From: Planctomycetota bacterium
GTDB taxonomy: Bacteria > Planctomycetota > UBA1135 > JACQFD01
Length of the DNA: 64,000 bases
Reading direction: 5' to 3'
Assembly: GCA_016792805.1 (NCBI GenBank)
Contig: JAEUHX010000073.1
Span: 62,001-126,000 of the forward strand
Part shown: positions 49,715-58,993 of the stretch, one piece after another
How the letters are laid out: every line of letters begins with the position of its first letter
Position numbering within the stretch: the stretch's first letter is position 1
The notes under the pieces: generated by a model
What the model saw: only the letters and a program-made list of their open reading frames with translations
The model's database searches: none
Told to the model about the DNA's origin: nothing
Translations under genes and position numbers: made by a program

Positions 49715-52700
49715 ATGGCAAACCGCGCGGCGAGGCGAGTAGGGCCGCCGATGCTGGGCATACTCGGCCTGAGCCTCCTCGGGCTCGGGGCTTGCGGCGG
49801 CGGAGGTGGCGGCTCCGATTTCAGCGCAGGAGCCCTCACGGCGAGCTTCTCGATCACCAATGGCTTCGGCGACCCGATTCTGCCGTTGCGCATTCGCCGT
49901 CCCGACGCACAGGGAAATCCGACTGCAGTGGTTGTCGAAATTCGCGATCTCCAGACGCTGATCGACAACAAGCCGTCCCAGAACAACCCGGTGTTGCCCG
50001 TGGCCCGTTGGCCTGCAGCTGCGGTGTTGCCGAACCAGCAACCCGGCAACCACTACGTGCTGATCCAGTTCGGCAACGGGTTCATTCCGGCGGAATCGTC
50101 CATTCTGAACCCGCTCGCCGCGAACGGGCTGACCGGTGCGCTCACGGTCTCCGCACTGGATCCCGCCACGGGTATTGAGGAGGCGGTCAAAGGTCGGCTC
50201 TTCGTCGGAGGAAGAACCGCCGACAACGGAGCGATCCAGACGTGGCTCACGCATTCCGGATCTGTGGCTTCTACGCTCAGCGACGAACGAAAGGCACAGT
50301 TGCTGGCCGGCTATCCCGGCCTCGCAGCGCAGTTCAGCGGCTCCAAAGGACTCTTCGGCCCGCGATCTGTGGTGTTCATTCCCGACGCGGATGACAACCT
50401 CTCGACGTTCGAGACCTTCCCTGCGAACCGCAATATTCGCGTGACGGTCGGAACAGGAACCAAAGCGAAGTCGGGCGCGTTCTGGCCGGCGGAGGCCGTG
50501 GGCGTCTCTACGGTCGGGGCCGACACGCTGCCGCCCGAGGTTGCAGTGAACCCAGGCCCGCTTACGCCGAAGATCGAGCCGCCGCTCAACGCTTCGCTGG
50601 TGCCGATCAACAAGCGCGTTGAGATTCAGTTTACAGAACCGGTGCAGCCCTTTGCGGTCGGGCCGCTTCCGAGCAAGCAGCCCGCCCCGGTCACCGGAGG
50701 CGTGCGTCTCAGCTTCCAGGTCGGACAGAACACCGTGGCGCTGCCCTTCGATGTGCTTCCGAGCAACGCGCTGAACTTTACGAGGATGATCCTCACGCCG
50801 GAGTTCCAGTTCCCCGGATCGTACTTCGTGAACGGCCCCGGAGGACTCCCGACGCCGCAGGATGTGGTGTTCACCGTTACAGTTGATTTGACCAACGTCG
50901 GCCAGATCTTAGACCTGTCGCTTCTCGCAAATACAATTCCCCGAACGAGCGTTTTCTCGACGGGCCCCGGGACCGGAATTGTGAATGCTCCCGTGGCGCC
51001 GAGTTCCATCTATATCGGCTTCGGAGGGCAGTCTCCGGGCGTGGGCGTGCTCGACCTCGACGGTTTTGGCCAGGGCACCGGCACGCCGACTCAGGACAAC
51101 CTGGCCACACTTCCGATCGAGCCGAATACCACGAATTTCCCCAATAATCCGGATATCAACCAGGCGATCGCACCGCCGCTCGTTGTGGAGAGCACACCGC
51201 TTGCCGGCGGTTCGCTCGGCCCGCTCACACTGGCCCGCGACAGCTCGACGGTGAACTTCGTCTTCGCGCAGGCCCCGGCCGTGAACGGCGTGCGCGACAT
51301 GCAGATCGGCCAGCCCCTCGACATCCTCTTCAATAATGGAGTGTGCCTTTCGGGAGGCGGCAATTTCTGCGCGAAGGACTCGTTCCATTTCCAGTCCGGG
51401 AACAACATCACGATCAATCCGGCGCCGAACCCGCCGAAGCTTGCGTTCCCGCCGCTCTGCTTGTCGCCCTTCATCTGGGGCACTGAGCCGATTTCGGCAC
51501 GCAACGCGGGCGGCAGCCTCCTGAAGCCCGGCAACTTCCTGGGCAGCAAGTCGACGGGAATCCCCCCGCAAGGACTCTTCACGGACGCGCAGGCGCCCTA
51601 CACCGTTCCGCCGAGCTACGCGCCGACGATCACCGGACCGGGATGGCCTGGGCCGGACTTCCCGCCGACGCAGCCCCCATTTGTGTGCGCGACCTACACG
51701 GTCCGCCAGCAGATCGGCCATTTCCTCTATGTGATTGACCCTGTGGTGCGCCGCGTCGTTGCGTTGAATTCGAATCGAATGACCGTCATCGATTCGATCC
51801 CGCAGCCCGACCCGGTGAACCTGGCGATGACCTCGGACCTCAAGATTCTTGCGGTCTCGAACTTCTCCACGAATCAGGTTCAGTACATTGATATCGATCC
51901 GCTGTCGGTGTCGTTCCACACGGTGGTCGGCTCGACGAACGTGGGAGGCGGACCGCTGGGCCTCGCCGTCCAGCCCGACAACGAAGATCTGTTCGTTTGC
52001 TGCTCCGAGTCCAATCGGCTGGACATCATCAATACAGGTGACTTCAAGATACGAAAATCGGTGTCGAACCAGCTCCAGAAGCCGTTCGATGTGGCCGTCA
52101 CGTCACGCCAATTGAACTTCGGTTTCAACACCGGCGTCTACTTCGCCTATGTGCTCAATCAGAACGGGTCCGTGGCGATCTTTGAATCCGGCCCCTCGGG
52201 TCTCCAGGGATACGGATTTGATGACCTGATCGGTCTCACGAGCACCACGTTCGCACAGCCGACTGCGATTCAGCCCGATACCAACAATCTCTCGTCGGGC
52301 GTCTGGATTGTGCACCGAACCTCTACGGGCTTGCCGACGGCTTCGAATATTGCACTGACGTCGTCGCCGGTCGGCCCGATCCCGTTCAACCAGTTCATCA
52401 TCTTCCCCTCGCCGTCGTTCCGGAATCGTGAGTTCACGGTGGTGCAGACGATTCAGCCGGCACAGATCTCCGGAAATGTGCAGGACATCTCGTTCGACGA
52501 TACGAACAACAATGGCATGCTTGGGATCTCGCTTTTCCTGTCAGGCGGATTCGGTACGCCGGGCGCATTCGTGCCTCACAGCGCCAAGCGCCACATCCGA
52601 GTCCACCCGGTGACGCAGGCGATCATTCCGGTGGCGATCCCCAAGGCGATCTTCTTCACGAGCTTCGACTCCGGCACGATCGACGTGATCGATCGCGTGA

Positions 52701-52771
52701 CGGGCCTTCGCCTCGTGCAGCCCGTGATCGCTCCGGGTGCGCAGCGGCTGGCGAACTACTTCCGCCAGTAA
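49715..52771 (+). CDS. Large lipoprotein with Ig-like and propeller-like regions (tandem paralogue 2)
   Basis: The 1018-residue product aligns end to end with the preceding gene: the same Cys-(Gly) signal (LGLSLLGLGAC), the same DTLPPEVAVNPGPLTPKIEPPLNASLVP Ig-like part, and the same YVIDPVVRRVVALNSNRMTVIDSIPQPDPVNLAM propeller strands. ATG 49715 gives a normal lipoprotein signal. ATG 49574 (ATGATG) would add 47 residues not shaped like a signal. The pair surely arose by tandem duplication. A terminator follows, at 52814. Confidence 0.8.
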   Translation: MANRAARRVGPPMLGILGLSLLGLGACGGGGGGSDFSAGALTASFSITNGFGDPILPLRIRRPDAQGNPTAVVVEIRDLQTLIDNKPSQNNPVLPVARWPAAAVLPNQQPGNHYVLIQFGNGFIPAESSILNPLAANGLTGALTVSALDPATGIEEAVKGRLFVGGRTADNGAIQTWLTHSGSVASTLSDERKAQLLAGYPGLAAQFSGSKGLFGPRSVVFIPDADDNLSTFETFPANRNIRVTVGTGTKAKSGAFWPAEAVGVSTVGADTLPPEVAVNPGPLTPKIEPPLNASLVPINKRVEIQFTEPVQPFAVGPLPSKQPAPVTGGVRLSFQVGQNTVALPFDVLPSNALNFTRMILTPEFQFPGSYFVNGPGGLPTPQDVVFTVTVDLTNVGQILDLSLLANTIPRTSVFSTGPGTGIVNAPVAPSSIYIGFGGQSPGVGVLDLDGFGQGTGTPTQDNLATLPIEPNTTNFPNNPDINQAIAPPLVVESTPLAGGSLGPLTLARDSSTVNFVFAQAPAVNGVRDMQIGQPLDILFNNGVCLSGGGNFCAKDSFHFQSGNNITINPAPNPPKLAFPPLCLSPFIWGTEPISARNAGGSLLKPGNFLGSKSTGIPPQGLFTDAQAPYTVPPSYAPTITGPGWPGPDFPPTQPPFVCATYTVRQQIGHFLYVIDPVVRRVVALNSNRMTVIDSIPQPDPVNLAMTSDLKILAVSNFSTNQVQYIDIDPLSVSFHTVVGSTNVGGGPLGLAVQPDNEDLFVCCSESNRLDIINTGDFKIRKSVSNQLQKPFDVAVTSRQLNFGFNTGVYFAYVLNQNGSVAIFESGPSGLQGYGFDDLIGLTSTTFAQPTAIQPDTNNLSSGVWIVHRTSTGLPTASNIALTSSPVGPIPFNQFIIFPSPSFRNREFTVVQTIQPAQISGNVQDISFDDTNNNGMLGISLFLSGGFGTPGAFVPHSAKRHIRVHPVTQAIIPVAIPKAIFFTSFDSGTIDVIDRVTGLRLVQPVIAPGAQRLANYFRQ

Positions 52772-52813
52772 GTCGTTCATCGGTGGCCGCGCCAAACGGC
52801 CTCCCACCTGGCC

Positions 52814-52844
52814 GCGGCGCCCTCTCGGGCGCCGCGCGCGTTTT
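52814..52844 (+). terminator. Terminator after the lipoprotein pair
   Basis: A perfect 9-bp stem (gcggcgccc at 52814-52822, tctc loop, gggcgccgc at 52827-52835) is followed by gcgcgtttt. It sits 42 bp after the paralogue-2 stop and 28 bp before the start chosen for the next gene, and supports that start. Confidence 0.65.
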
Positions 52845-52872
52845 CGGGCGTGCTCTCGGTAGATTTGCGGTC

Positions 52873-53571
52873 ATGCCCACGAGCGAAGCGGTGCGCCAGA
52901 TGTTCGGCGCCATCGCGCCGCGGTACGACCTCCTGAACCACCTGCTGAGCGCAGGGGTGGATCGCCGGTGGCGGCGTCGCGCGGTGGCGCTCTCGCGGGC
53001 CGCGAAGGGGGACCCGGTGCTCGACGTCTGCTGCGGGACGGGAGATTTGAGCTTCGAATTCGCCCGCATGGGAGCGCGCGTAATCGGCTCCGACTTCGTT
53101 CCGCAGATGCTCGTTCGAGCCGACGCGAAGGGGGCGCGGGGCGGCTCGGGAGCGGAGCGCCCGCGATTTGTGCTGGCCGATACGCTCTCGCTGCCATTCG
53201 AGCGAGCGACGTTTCAGGTAGTCTCGGTCGGGTTCGGGATTCGCAACGTCGAGAACCTCGATGCGGGGCTCGCTGAGATGGCGCGGGTGCTCGCGCCCGG
53301 AGGGCGAGCCGTGATTCTTGAGTTCACGACGCCGCCGAATCCGGCATTCCGAAAGCTCTTCGGACTCTACTTCCACCGCGTGCTGCCCCGCGTCGGCAAC
53401 GCGCTGGCCGGCGTGAAGACAGATGCTTACACATACCTGCCGAACAGCGTCGACGCATTTCCCGACGCGCCGCAGCTCGCGGCGAGGATGGAGTCCGCCG
53501 GATTCGTCCATGTAAAGTATGAATATCTCACATTTGGAATCGCCGCCGTCCATGTCGGCGAGGTTCCATGA
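52873..53571 (+). CDS. ubiE: Demethylmenaquinone/ubiquinone methyltransferase
   Basis: The 232-residue class I SAM methyltransferase performs the C-methylation step of menaquinone (MenG) or ubiquinone synthesis. The start region AVRQMFGAIAPRYDLLNHLLSAGVDRRWRR, motif I VLDVCCGTGDLSFEFA and motif VVSVGFGIRNVENLDAGLAEMARVLAPGG are all typical. ATG 52873 is used; the open frame begins at GTG 52783, but the terminator lies in that stretch. Its stop overlaps the next gene by 4 bp. With ubiX and ubiA nearby, a menaquinone role is likely. Confidence 0.92.
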   Translation: MPTSEAVRQMFGAIAPRYDLLNHLLSAGVDRRWRRRAVALSRAAKGDPVLDVCCGTGDLSFEFARMGARVIGSDFVPQMLVRADAKGARGGSGAERPRFVLADTLSLPFERATFQVVSVGFGIRNVENLDAGLAEMARVLAPGGRAVILEFTTPPNPAFRKLFGLYFHRVLPRVGNALAGVKTDAYTYLPNSVDAFPDAPQLAARMESAGFVHVKYEYLTFGIAAVHVGEVP

Positions 53572-54305
53572 GCGCCGCTCCCGCGCGGGCGCCGCGCAAA
53601 GCGGAGGGCTACCTCGACCGCTCGCGCAGCCTCGCCGAGTCCTTCCTCGCCGTGGCGCCGCTGCTCGCGCTCTATGAGATCGGCATCGCCATCTCGCGCT
53701 CCAATACAGCCAACGGCGCCGACGTGCTGCTCCGCAGGATCTTCGATCTGTTGGGTCCCGTGGCGGGGCCGCTAGCGTGGCGCGTCTTGCTGGCCGTAGC
53801 GTTCGCGGCAGCCGCCGTGGAGGTTCTTCGCCGTAAGTATCCAATCCACCGGGACCTGCTCATCCTGAGCGTCGAAGGGCTCGCCTATGGTGCGCTCCTC
53901 GGGCCGATGGCACTTTTCCTCCAGGCCAAGCTGACGCCGTTCTTCGCCATCGGCGGCATGCCCGACCAGGGGATTTTTCTCAACGCCGTCCACTCGATCG
54001 GCGCGGGCGTGTACGAGGAGCTCCTCTTTCGTCTGGGGCTCCTCTCCGCACTGTTCGCCCTTTTCCGGTTGAATTCGGCCGCCCTGGACTCGAGCTCCTG
54101 GGTCGCTGCAGGGGCCGCCGTGGTCGTTTCGGCCGTGGTCTTCAGCGGGTTCCACCATTGGCCTTCGGGCGAGCCCTTCGTCCTCTCCACGTTTGTGTTT
54201 CGAAGCATCGCTGGGGTGCTCCTCGGCGTGCTGTTCATCTTGCGAGGTCTCGGTGTCGCCGTTTACACCCATGCGGCCTACGACCTCCTCCTTGTATTCC
54301 GATGA
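53568..54305 (+). CDS. CPBP-family intramembrane protease
   Basis: The 245-residue protein has about seven or eight membrane segments. The CPBP/Abi metalloprotease motifs are present: motif 1 (EELLFR in GAGVYEELLFRLGL), motif 2 (FSGFHHW) and motif 3 (THAAYDLL). Family members cleave prenylated proteins or process peptides and are often linked to bacteriocin immunity. Its placement within a quinone operon is odd and may reflect only co-transcription. It overlaps both neighbours by 4 bp. Confidence 0.83.
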   Translation: MSAAPARAPRKAEGYLDRSRSLAESFLAVAPLLALYEIGIAISRSNTANGADVLLRRIFDLLGPVAGPLAWRVLLAVAFAAAAVEVLRRKYPIHRDLLILSVEGLAYGALLGPMALFLQAKLTPFFAIGGMPDQGIFLNAVHSIGAGVYEELLFRLGLLSALFALFRLNSAALDSSSWVAAGAAVVVSAVVFSGFHHWPSGEPFVLSTFVFRSIAGVLLGVLFILRGLGVAVYTHAAYDLLLVFR

Positions 54306-55036
54306 GCGAAGCGCACGAATCCTCGGAGAGACCACAGAAGCGCTACTTCGTCGGGATCACCGGCGCAAGCGGCGTCGTGTATGGAGTGCGGCTTGCCCAG
54401 GCGCTCGCTGAGCTCGGCCATCGCGTGGACGTCTCCATTTCCGATGCGGGGGAACGCGTCCTTGCGATCGAGCATGATCTGCGACGGCCGGCCGGTGCAA
54501 GCGACGCGCGCTGGATCGTCGGCTCCGAAGCAGCACCGCGCGTGCGGCTCCTTGACAACCGCTCCATCGAAGCGGGCCCTGCGTCGGGTACCTACCCGCT
54601 TGCCGCGGCGGCCATCTGCCCCTGCTCCATGGGCACCTTGGGTCGCATCGCTTCGGGCTATTCCTCATGCCTCATCGAGCGCGTCGCCGACGTGCAGCTG
54701 AAGGAGGGGCGATCGTTGGTCTTGGTTCCGCGGGAGACGCCGCTTTCGCGGATCCATCTCGACCACTTAAACCGCCTTGCGTGGGCAGGGGCCACCATCG
54801 CGCCGGCGATGCCGGCCTTTTACACGCGACCGCGAAGTATCGAGGAGCTCATCGATCACCTCGTCGCAAAAGTGATGGACGCCATGGGGGTGCCCCACGA
54901 GCTCGTGCGCCGATGGGGAATGCCGAAAAGTGAACATCACGGGCGGCGTCCGCCCAACCTGCCGACCGATCCGGGCCCGCGCCCCGATCTTGAGCCCGAG
55001 GATCGCCACGACCTCGGCGAGGGTTGCGACGCATGA
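54302..55036 (+). CDS. ubiX: Flavin prenyltransferase UbiX
   Basis: The 244-residue enzyme makes the prenylated FMN that UbiD-type decarboxylases need. The flavoprotein core is typical: VGITGASGVVYGVRLAQAL, then AAAAICPCSMGTLGRIASGYSSCLIERVADV, then LVLVPRETPLSRIHLDHL. A charged Pro-rich tail (about 205-244) is extra. It starts at ATG 54302, overlapping the CPBP stop. A ubiD gene is not in the window. In futalosine-pathway bacteria the UbiX homologue serves menaquinone synthesis. Confidence 0.93.
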   Translation: MSEAHESSERPQKRYFVGITGASGVVYGVRLAQALAELGHRVDVSISDAGERVLAIEHDLRRPAGASDARWIVGSEAAPRVRLLDNRSIEAGPASGTYPLAAAAICPCSMGTLGRIASGYSSCLIERVADVQLKEGRSLVLVPRETPLSRIHLDHLNRLAWAGATIAPAMPAFYTRPRSIEELIDHLVAKVMDAMGVPHELVRRWGMPKSEHHGRRPPNLPTDPGPRPDLEPEDRHDLGEGCDA

Positions 55037-55947
55037 CCGTTCTGCGCACGCCGCCGACGCTCTTTGGACGCGCCGCCGTTCACCTGGAGAATATTAAGTT
55101 CTCCCACTCGGTGTTCGCGCTGCCCTTCGCATTCGCAGGCGCAGCGCTCGCGGCGCGGGAGATCGATGGAAGCCGCTGGCTTCCGGATTTGCGGACTTGT
55201 CTGCTCGTGGCCGCAGCCGCAGTGGCGGCGCGTACTTGTGCCATGAGCACCAATCGCGTCGCCGACCGAAGCATCGACGCTGCGAATCCACGGACGGCCG
55301 CGAGGCCGATCCCGTCGGGGGCCCTTTCTATAAAGAGTACGGCGGCGCTCGCGGTCGCCTCGGGCCTCGCGTTTGTGCTGATTTCCTTCGGGATCTCCCC
55401 GCTTTGCGGCTATTTGTCGCCTCTCGTGCTCGCCGTGCTGCTCGGCTACTCCTGGACGAAGCGGTTCACAGTCTGGGCCCACGGAGTGCTCGGACTCGCC
55501 CTCGGCCTCGCGCCGGCGGGGGCTTGGCTCGCCGTCACCGGCACGTTCGAGGGGCGGATCCAGGTTCCCATATTGCTCGGCGCCGCCGTCATTCTGTGGG
55601 TTGCCGGCTTCGATCTGATTTATGCCTGCCAGGACGCCGAGTTCGATCGCAGGTCGGGTTTGCACTCAATCCCCGGGCGCTTCGGCATTGCCTCCGCGCT
55701 GCGGCTCTCGACGGCGCTTCACATCGGAGCCGCGGCACTTTTTATTGCACTCGGCTGGATCGTTCCGCTCGGGCCTATTTATTACGCTGCCGTGGGCGTG
55801 ATCGGCCTGCTGCTCGTGGCGCAGCACCGAATTGTGCGTCCCGACGACCTCTCTCGCGTCAATGCGGCGTTCTTCACGCTAAACGGCTGGGTGGGGATCG
55901 GCTTCTTGGCTGGGCTGCTGTCGGATCTCGCCTGGAGGACACCGTGA
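55033..55947 (+). CDS. ubiA: UbiA-family prenyltransferase
   Basis: The 304-residue membrane protein has about nine helices. The prenyl-diphosphate binding motif is NRVADRSID (NX3DX3D) at about 73-81, and the second motif is YACQDAEFDRRSGLHSIPGRFG. It attaches a polyprenyl tail to an aromatic quinone precursor. ATG 55033 overlaps the ubiX stop by 4 bp. The neighbours and the missing ubiC/menC set make a MqnP-like role in the futalosine route plausible, but this is an inference. Confidence 0.9.
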   Translation: MTVLRTPPTLFGRAAVHLENIKFSHSVFALPFAFAGAALAAREIDGSRWLPDLRTCLLVAAAAVAARTCAMSTNRVADRSIDAANPRTAARPIPSGALSIKSTAALAVASGLAFVLISFGISPLCGYLSPLVLAVLLGYSWTKRFTVWAHGVLGLALGLAPAGAWLAVTGTFEGRIQVPILLGAAVILWVAGFDLIYACQDAEFDRRSGLHSIPGRFGIASALRLSTALHIGAAALFIALGWIVPLGPIYYAAVGVIGLLLVAQHRIVRPDDLSRVNAAFFTLNGWVGIGFLAGLLSDLAWRTP

Positions 55948-57176
55948 GTGCAGGACGATCCGACGCTGCAGCGCGCAAACCTCTCGAGCAGCTCGAGGAA
56001 CTGGAGAAGCGGCTCGCGAGCAAGGAGCCCCCGAGGCTCATTGTTGCAACTCACACATCGGCCGCCCGAGCCGATGAGCCGTTCTTGTTGGATTGGGTCG
56101 GCCGGCGATGCGCTGCATTCGCCGAGAAGCGCAAGGCGGAGGTGACCCTGTTCGACGCTGGAGCGCCCGGGTTTGACCCGAACGGTCTCTTCACAGCCAT
56201 CACAACGCGCTCGATGTTCGCATCGGCTTCGGTCTGGATCGTGCGGCAGGCCGACGCGCTTGTCCGCGGTGCGCGATCTGGAGAAGAAGGCGACAGCGAG
56301 GCGGAAGCGGAGAAGCCCGCCGGGGGAGGGAAGCGCGAGGCGGCGACTGTCCCCTTCGAGCGCGCCGTGCTTCTCTATGCAGAGGGGTCGAGAGGCGACG
56401 ACCAGCTCGTGGTACTCGCGCGCCGGCTTCGAGCGCCTTTTTTGAGGGCTTTGCGCGAGCGCGACGTTTTTGTGGTCGAAGTGCGCCCGCTCTATGACAA
56501 ACCGTTCCGAGGCGACGGCCCCGTCGACGGGACGGAGCTCGGCGAGTTTCTTGTGCGCTATGCAAAGATCGAGGGGATTCGCCTCGGGCGGGGAGTGCTT
56601 CAGGAGATCGTGACCCGAACAGGGAGCGGCATCTCCGGCGCCGCCGGCGCGCTCTCGAAGCTTCGATCTGTGGTTACAGATCGAGAAATAACAATTGCTG
56701 ACGTCGTGACCCACATCTCGACGTCGCGGGCCGGGAGCCCCTGGGCGATTGCGGAGGCGATCCTTCGCGGCGACGCGGCGCGCGCCCTCGAGGAGATCGC
56801 GTGCGTTGCGGCTTCGGGCGCGCGCGACCCCGACGGAAAAACTGTGGCTTCCGACGGCGCCTTTGCGATGGCGCTCTCGGCGCTCGCGCGCGATGCGCGA
56901 CGCAACGTCGTGGCGGCGACGATGATCGCGGGAGGCTCCACGGCGGAGGACGCGGCGGCCGCCTTGGGCGTTCCGCGGTTTCCGGCCGCGATGGAGGCAT
57001 TTCAAAGATCCATTTCTGCGCGAAACGCTACAGATCACCGGCGCGTGCTCGACGCTGTCGCGGAAGCCGAACTCGCGATTCGCGGCGGGGGCGAGAAGGC
57101 GCGCTCCGCGCTCGTGCGTCTCGCGGCACGCTGCCGGAGGCGCCCCGTCGAGCGCGGCAGGAGCGCATCGCGATGA
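55944..57176 (+). CDS. holA: DNA polymerase III subunit delta
   Basis: The 410-residue clamp-loader subunit opens the beta clamp. The N-terminal AAA+-like domain carries no Walker A, as expected for delta. The segments PFRGDGPVDGTELGEFLVRYAKIEGIRL, SAGAALSKLR-like and AEAILRGDAARALEEI are typical of the central and C-terminal domains. A Glu/Ala insert lies at about 105-125. GTG 55944 overlaps the ubiA stop by 4 bp and has GGAGG at 55934-55938. mutL follows with another 4-bp overlap. Confidence 0.88.
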   Translation: MSAGRSDAAARKPLEQLEELEKRLASKEPPRLIVATHTSAARADEPFLLDWVGRRCAAFAEKRKAEVTLFDAGAPGFDPNGLFTAITTRSMFASASVWIVRQADALVRGARSGEEGDSEAEAEKPAGGGKREAATVPFERAVLLYAEGSRGDDQLVVLARRLRAPFLRALRERDVFVVEVRPLYDKPFRGDGPVDGTELGEFLVRYAKIEGIRLGRGVLQEIVTRTGSGISGAAGALSKLRSVVTDREITIADVVTHISTSRAGSPWAIAEAILRGDAARALEEIACVAASGARDPDGKTVASDGAFAMALSALARDARRNVVAATMIAGGSTAEDAAAALGVPRFPAAMEAFQRSISARNATDHRRVLDAVAEAELAIRGGGEKARSALVRLAARCRRRPVERGRSASR

Positions 57177-58987
57177 GTGCACTTGGCACCATTCGTGTGC
57201 TTCCGCGGCTTGTGATCGATCAGATTGCGGCTGGCGAGGTGGTCGAGCGGCCGGCCTCGGTCGTTCGAGAGCTCGTCGACAACGCCCTCGATTCGGGTGC
57301 CACTCAGGTGGATGTGGAGATCGAGGCGGGCGGCCGCACGCGCATTCGCGTGGGCGACGATGGCTGCGGCATTCCGTTCGAGGAGCTTCCGCTCGCGTTC
57401 GCATCCCACGCCACAAGTAAGCTGCGCTCGATCGACGACCTCGACCACGTGGCGACGCTCGGTTTTCGCGGGGAGGCGCTCGCCAGCATCGGAGCGATCT
57501 CCCGCGCGCGCGTGCGCAGCGCGACGGAAGGGGCTCGGCACGCGGGTGAGATCGAGGACGAGGGTGGCGCCATCGGCGAGCCGCGCCCTGCGGCGCGAAG
57601 CCGCGGCACCGACGTGGAGGTGCTCGACCTTTTCTATAATGTTCCGGCAAGGCGCCGATTCTTGAAGCGCGATGCGACGGAGGCGGGTCACGCGGTCGAC
57701 GTCGTCGTGCGGCAGGCGCTCGCGCGGCCGGAAGTAGGATTTCGCGTCCGGGTCGACGGGAATGTGAGGTTCGAGGCGCCCACGGCCTCCGTGAGCGCCG
57801 AGGGCGGCGCTTCCTTCATGGCGGCGCGCCTCGAGAGGATCCGGCGAGCTTTCGGCGACGACGTCGCCGACGATCTCCGCGAGATGCGTGAGGTTGCGCA
57901 TAATGTGCAAATCGAGGGATTCCTCGGCGGTCCGGCGAGCGCGCGATCCGACGCGTCGGGCGTGCATCTTTTTGTGAATGGTCGATTTGTGCGCGACCGC
58001 GCCGTGCTCGCCGTGCTGCGCGAGGCCACCCGCGACGTCCTCGGGGCGCGGCAGCCGTTCGCAGTTCTCTTTGTCTCGCTCGACCCCGCGCTGGTCGACG
58101 TGAATGTTCACCCGGCGAAGCTCGAAGTGCGATTCCGCATGCAGGCCGATGTCGCGGCGGCGATCCATCGCGCCGTGCGGCGCGTGCTCGAAGGTCGCAG
58201 GCCTGCGGAGCCCGGAAGTGCACTACTCGGGCTCCGGCCCCGCGGCGCGCCGAGCAGCTTCGCTTGGGCTCGAGAGCCCGAGCGCGTGCGCGAGACCCCG
58301 TACCTCGATCAGGCTCCGATGACGGATGTGACGCCCGCGAGCCCTTGGGTTACGCGTTCGCCCTCGCCCGCCGCCGAACCGGCGCGGCTGCTCTCGACGG
58401 CCGCGATTGCCGCGGCGCGGCCTGCTCGATTCCTGAGGATCAATGATACTTTTCTTGCCGTGGAGTGCGCGGGCGGACTCGAGCTGCTCGACCAGCATGC
58501 GCTGCACGAGCGGGTGAATTTCGAGCGGCTCAAAGCTCAACAAATTGCCGGCGGGATTGCGCGGCAGCGGCTTCTCGTACCAGTCGTCATCGATCTCCCT
58601 GCGGGGGATCTCGCTCTGGCCGAGGAGGCGGCGCCGCGCTGGCGCGACCTCGGCCTCGAGGTCGACCGCTTCGGGCCCGCGAGCATCGCCGTGCGCAGCG
58701 TCCCTGCTGGACTCAAGCATCTTCGCGTGCAGGATCTCGTCGCGGATTTGTTGTCTCTTGAGCGCGAAGGCCGCCGCGCCGAGCCGGCGTCGCTGCTCGA
58801 GGACGCTCTGCACCGATGCGCCTGCCGCGCGTCGGTCATGGCGGGCGATCGGCTGAGCGACGACGAGATCGCCGAGCTATTGCAGCAAGCGGCGGCGCTG
58901 CCCGCCGATCAGACCTGTCCCCATGGGCGCCCGACGCGCATTCACCTTTCCCTGCGGGAGTTGGAGCGCGCGTTCGAGCGCGGGTGA
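57173..58987 (+). CDS. mutL: DNA mismatch repair protein MutL (endonuclease type)
   Basis: The 604-residue protein has an N-terminal GHKL ATPase (VIDQIAAGEVVERPASVVRELVDNALDSG, then DDGCGIP and GFRGEALASIG). The C-terminal dimerisation domain carries the nuclease motif DQHALHERVNFE (DQHAX2EX4E) and the zinc motif CPHGRP. So this is the nicking type found in bacteria that lack MutH. ATG 57173 overlaps the holA stop by 4 bp. No mutS is in the window. Confidence 0.95.
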   Translation: MSALGTIRVLPRLVIDQIAAGEVVERPASVVRELVDNALDSGATQVDVEIEAGGRTRIRVGDDGCGIPFEELPLAFASHATSKLRSIDDLDHVATLGFRGEALASIGAISRARVRSATEGARHAGEIEDEGGAIGEPRPAARSRGTDVEVLDLFYNVPARRRFLKRDATEAGHAVDVVVRQALARPEVGFRVRVDGNVRFEAPTASVSAEGGASFMAARLERIRRAFGDDVADDLREMREVAHNVQIEGFLGGPASARSDASGVHLFVNGRFVRDRAVLAVLREATRDVLGARQPFAVLFVSLDPALVDVNVHPAKLEVRFRMQADVAAAIHRAVRRVLEGRRPAEPGSALLGLRPRGAPSSFAWAREPERVRETPYLDQAPMTDVTPASPWVTRSPSPAAEPARLLSTAAIAAARPARFLRINDTFLAVECAGGLELLDQHALHERVNFERLKAQQIAGGIARQRLLVPVVIDLPAGDLALAEEAAPRWRDLGLEVDRFGPASIAVRSVPAGLKHLRVQDLVADLLSLEREGRRAEPASLLEDALHRCACRASVMAGDRLSDDEIAELLQQAAALPADQTCPHGRPTRIHLSLRELERAFERG

Positions 58988-58993
58988 TTTCTC

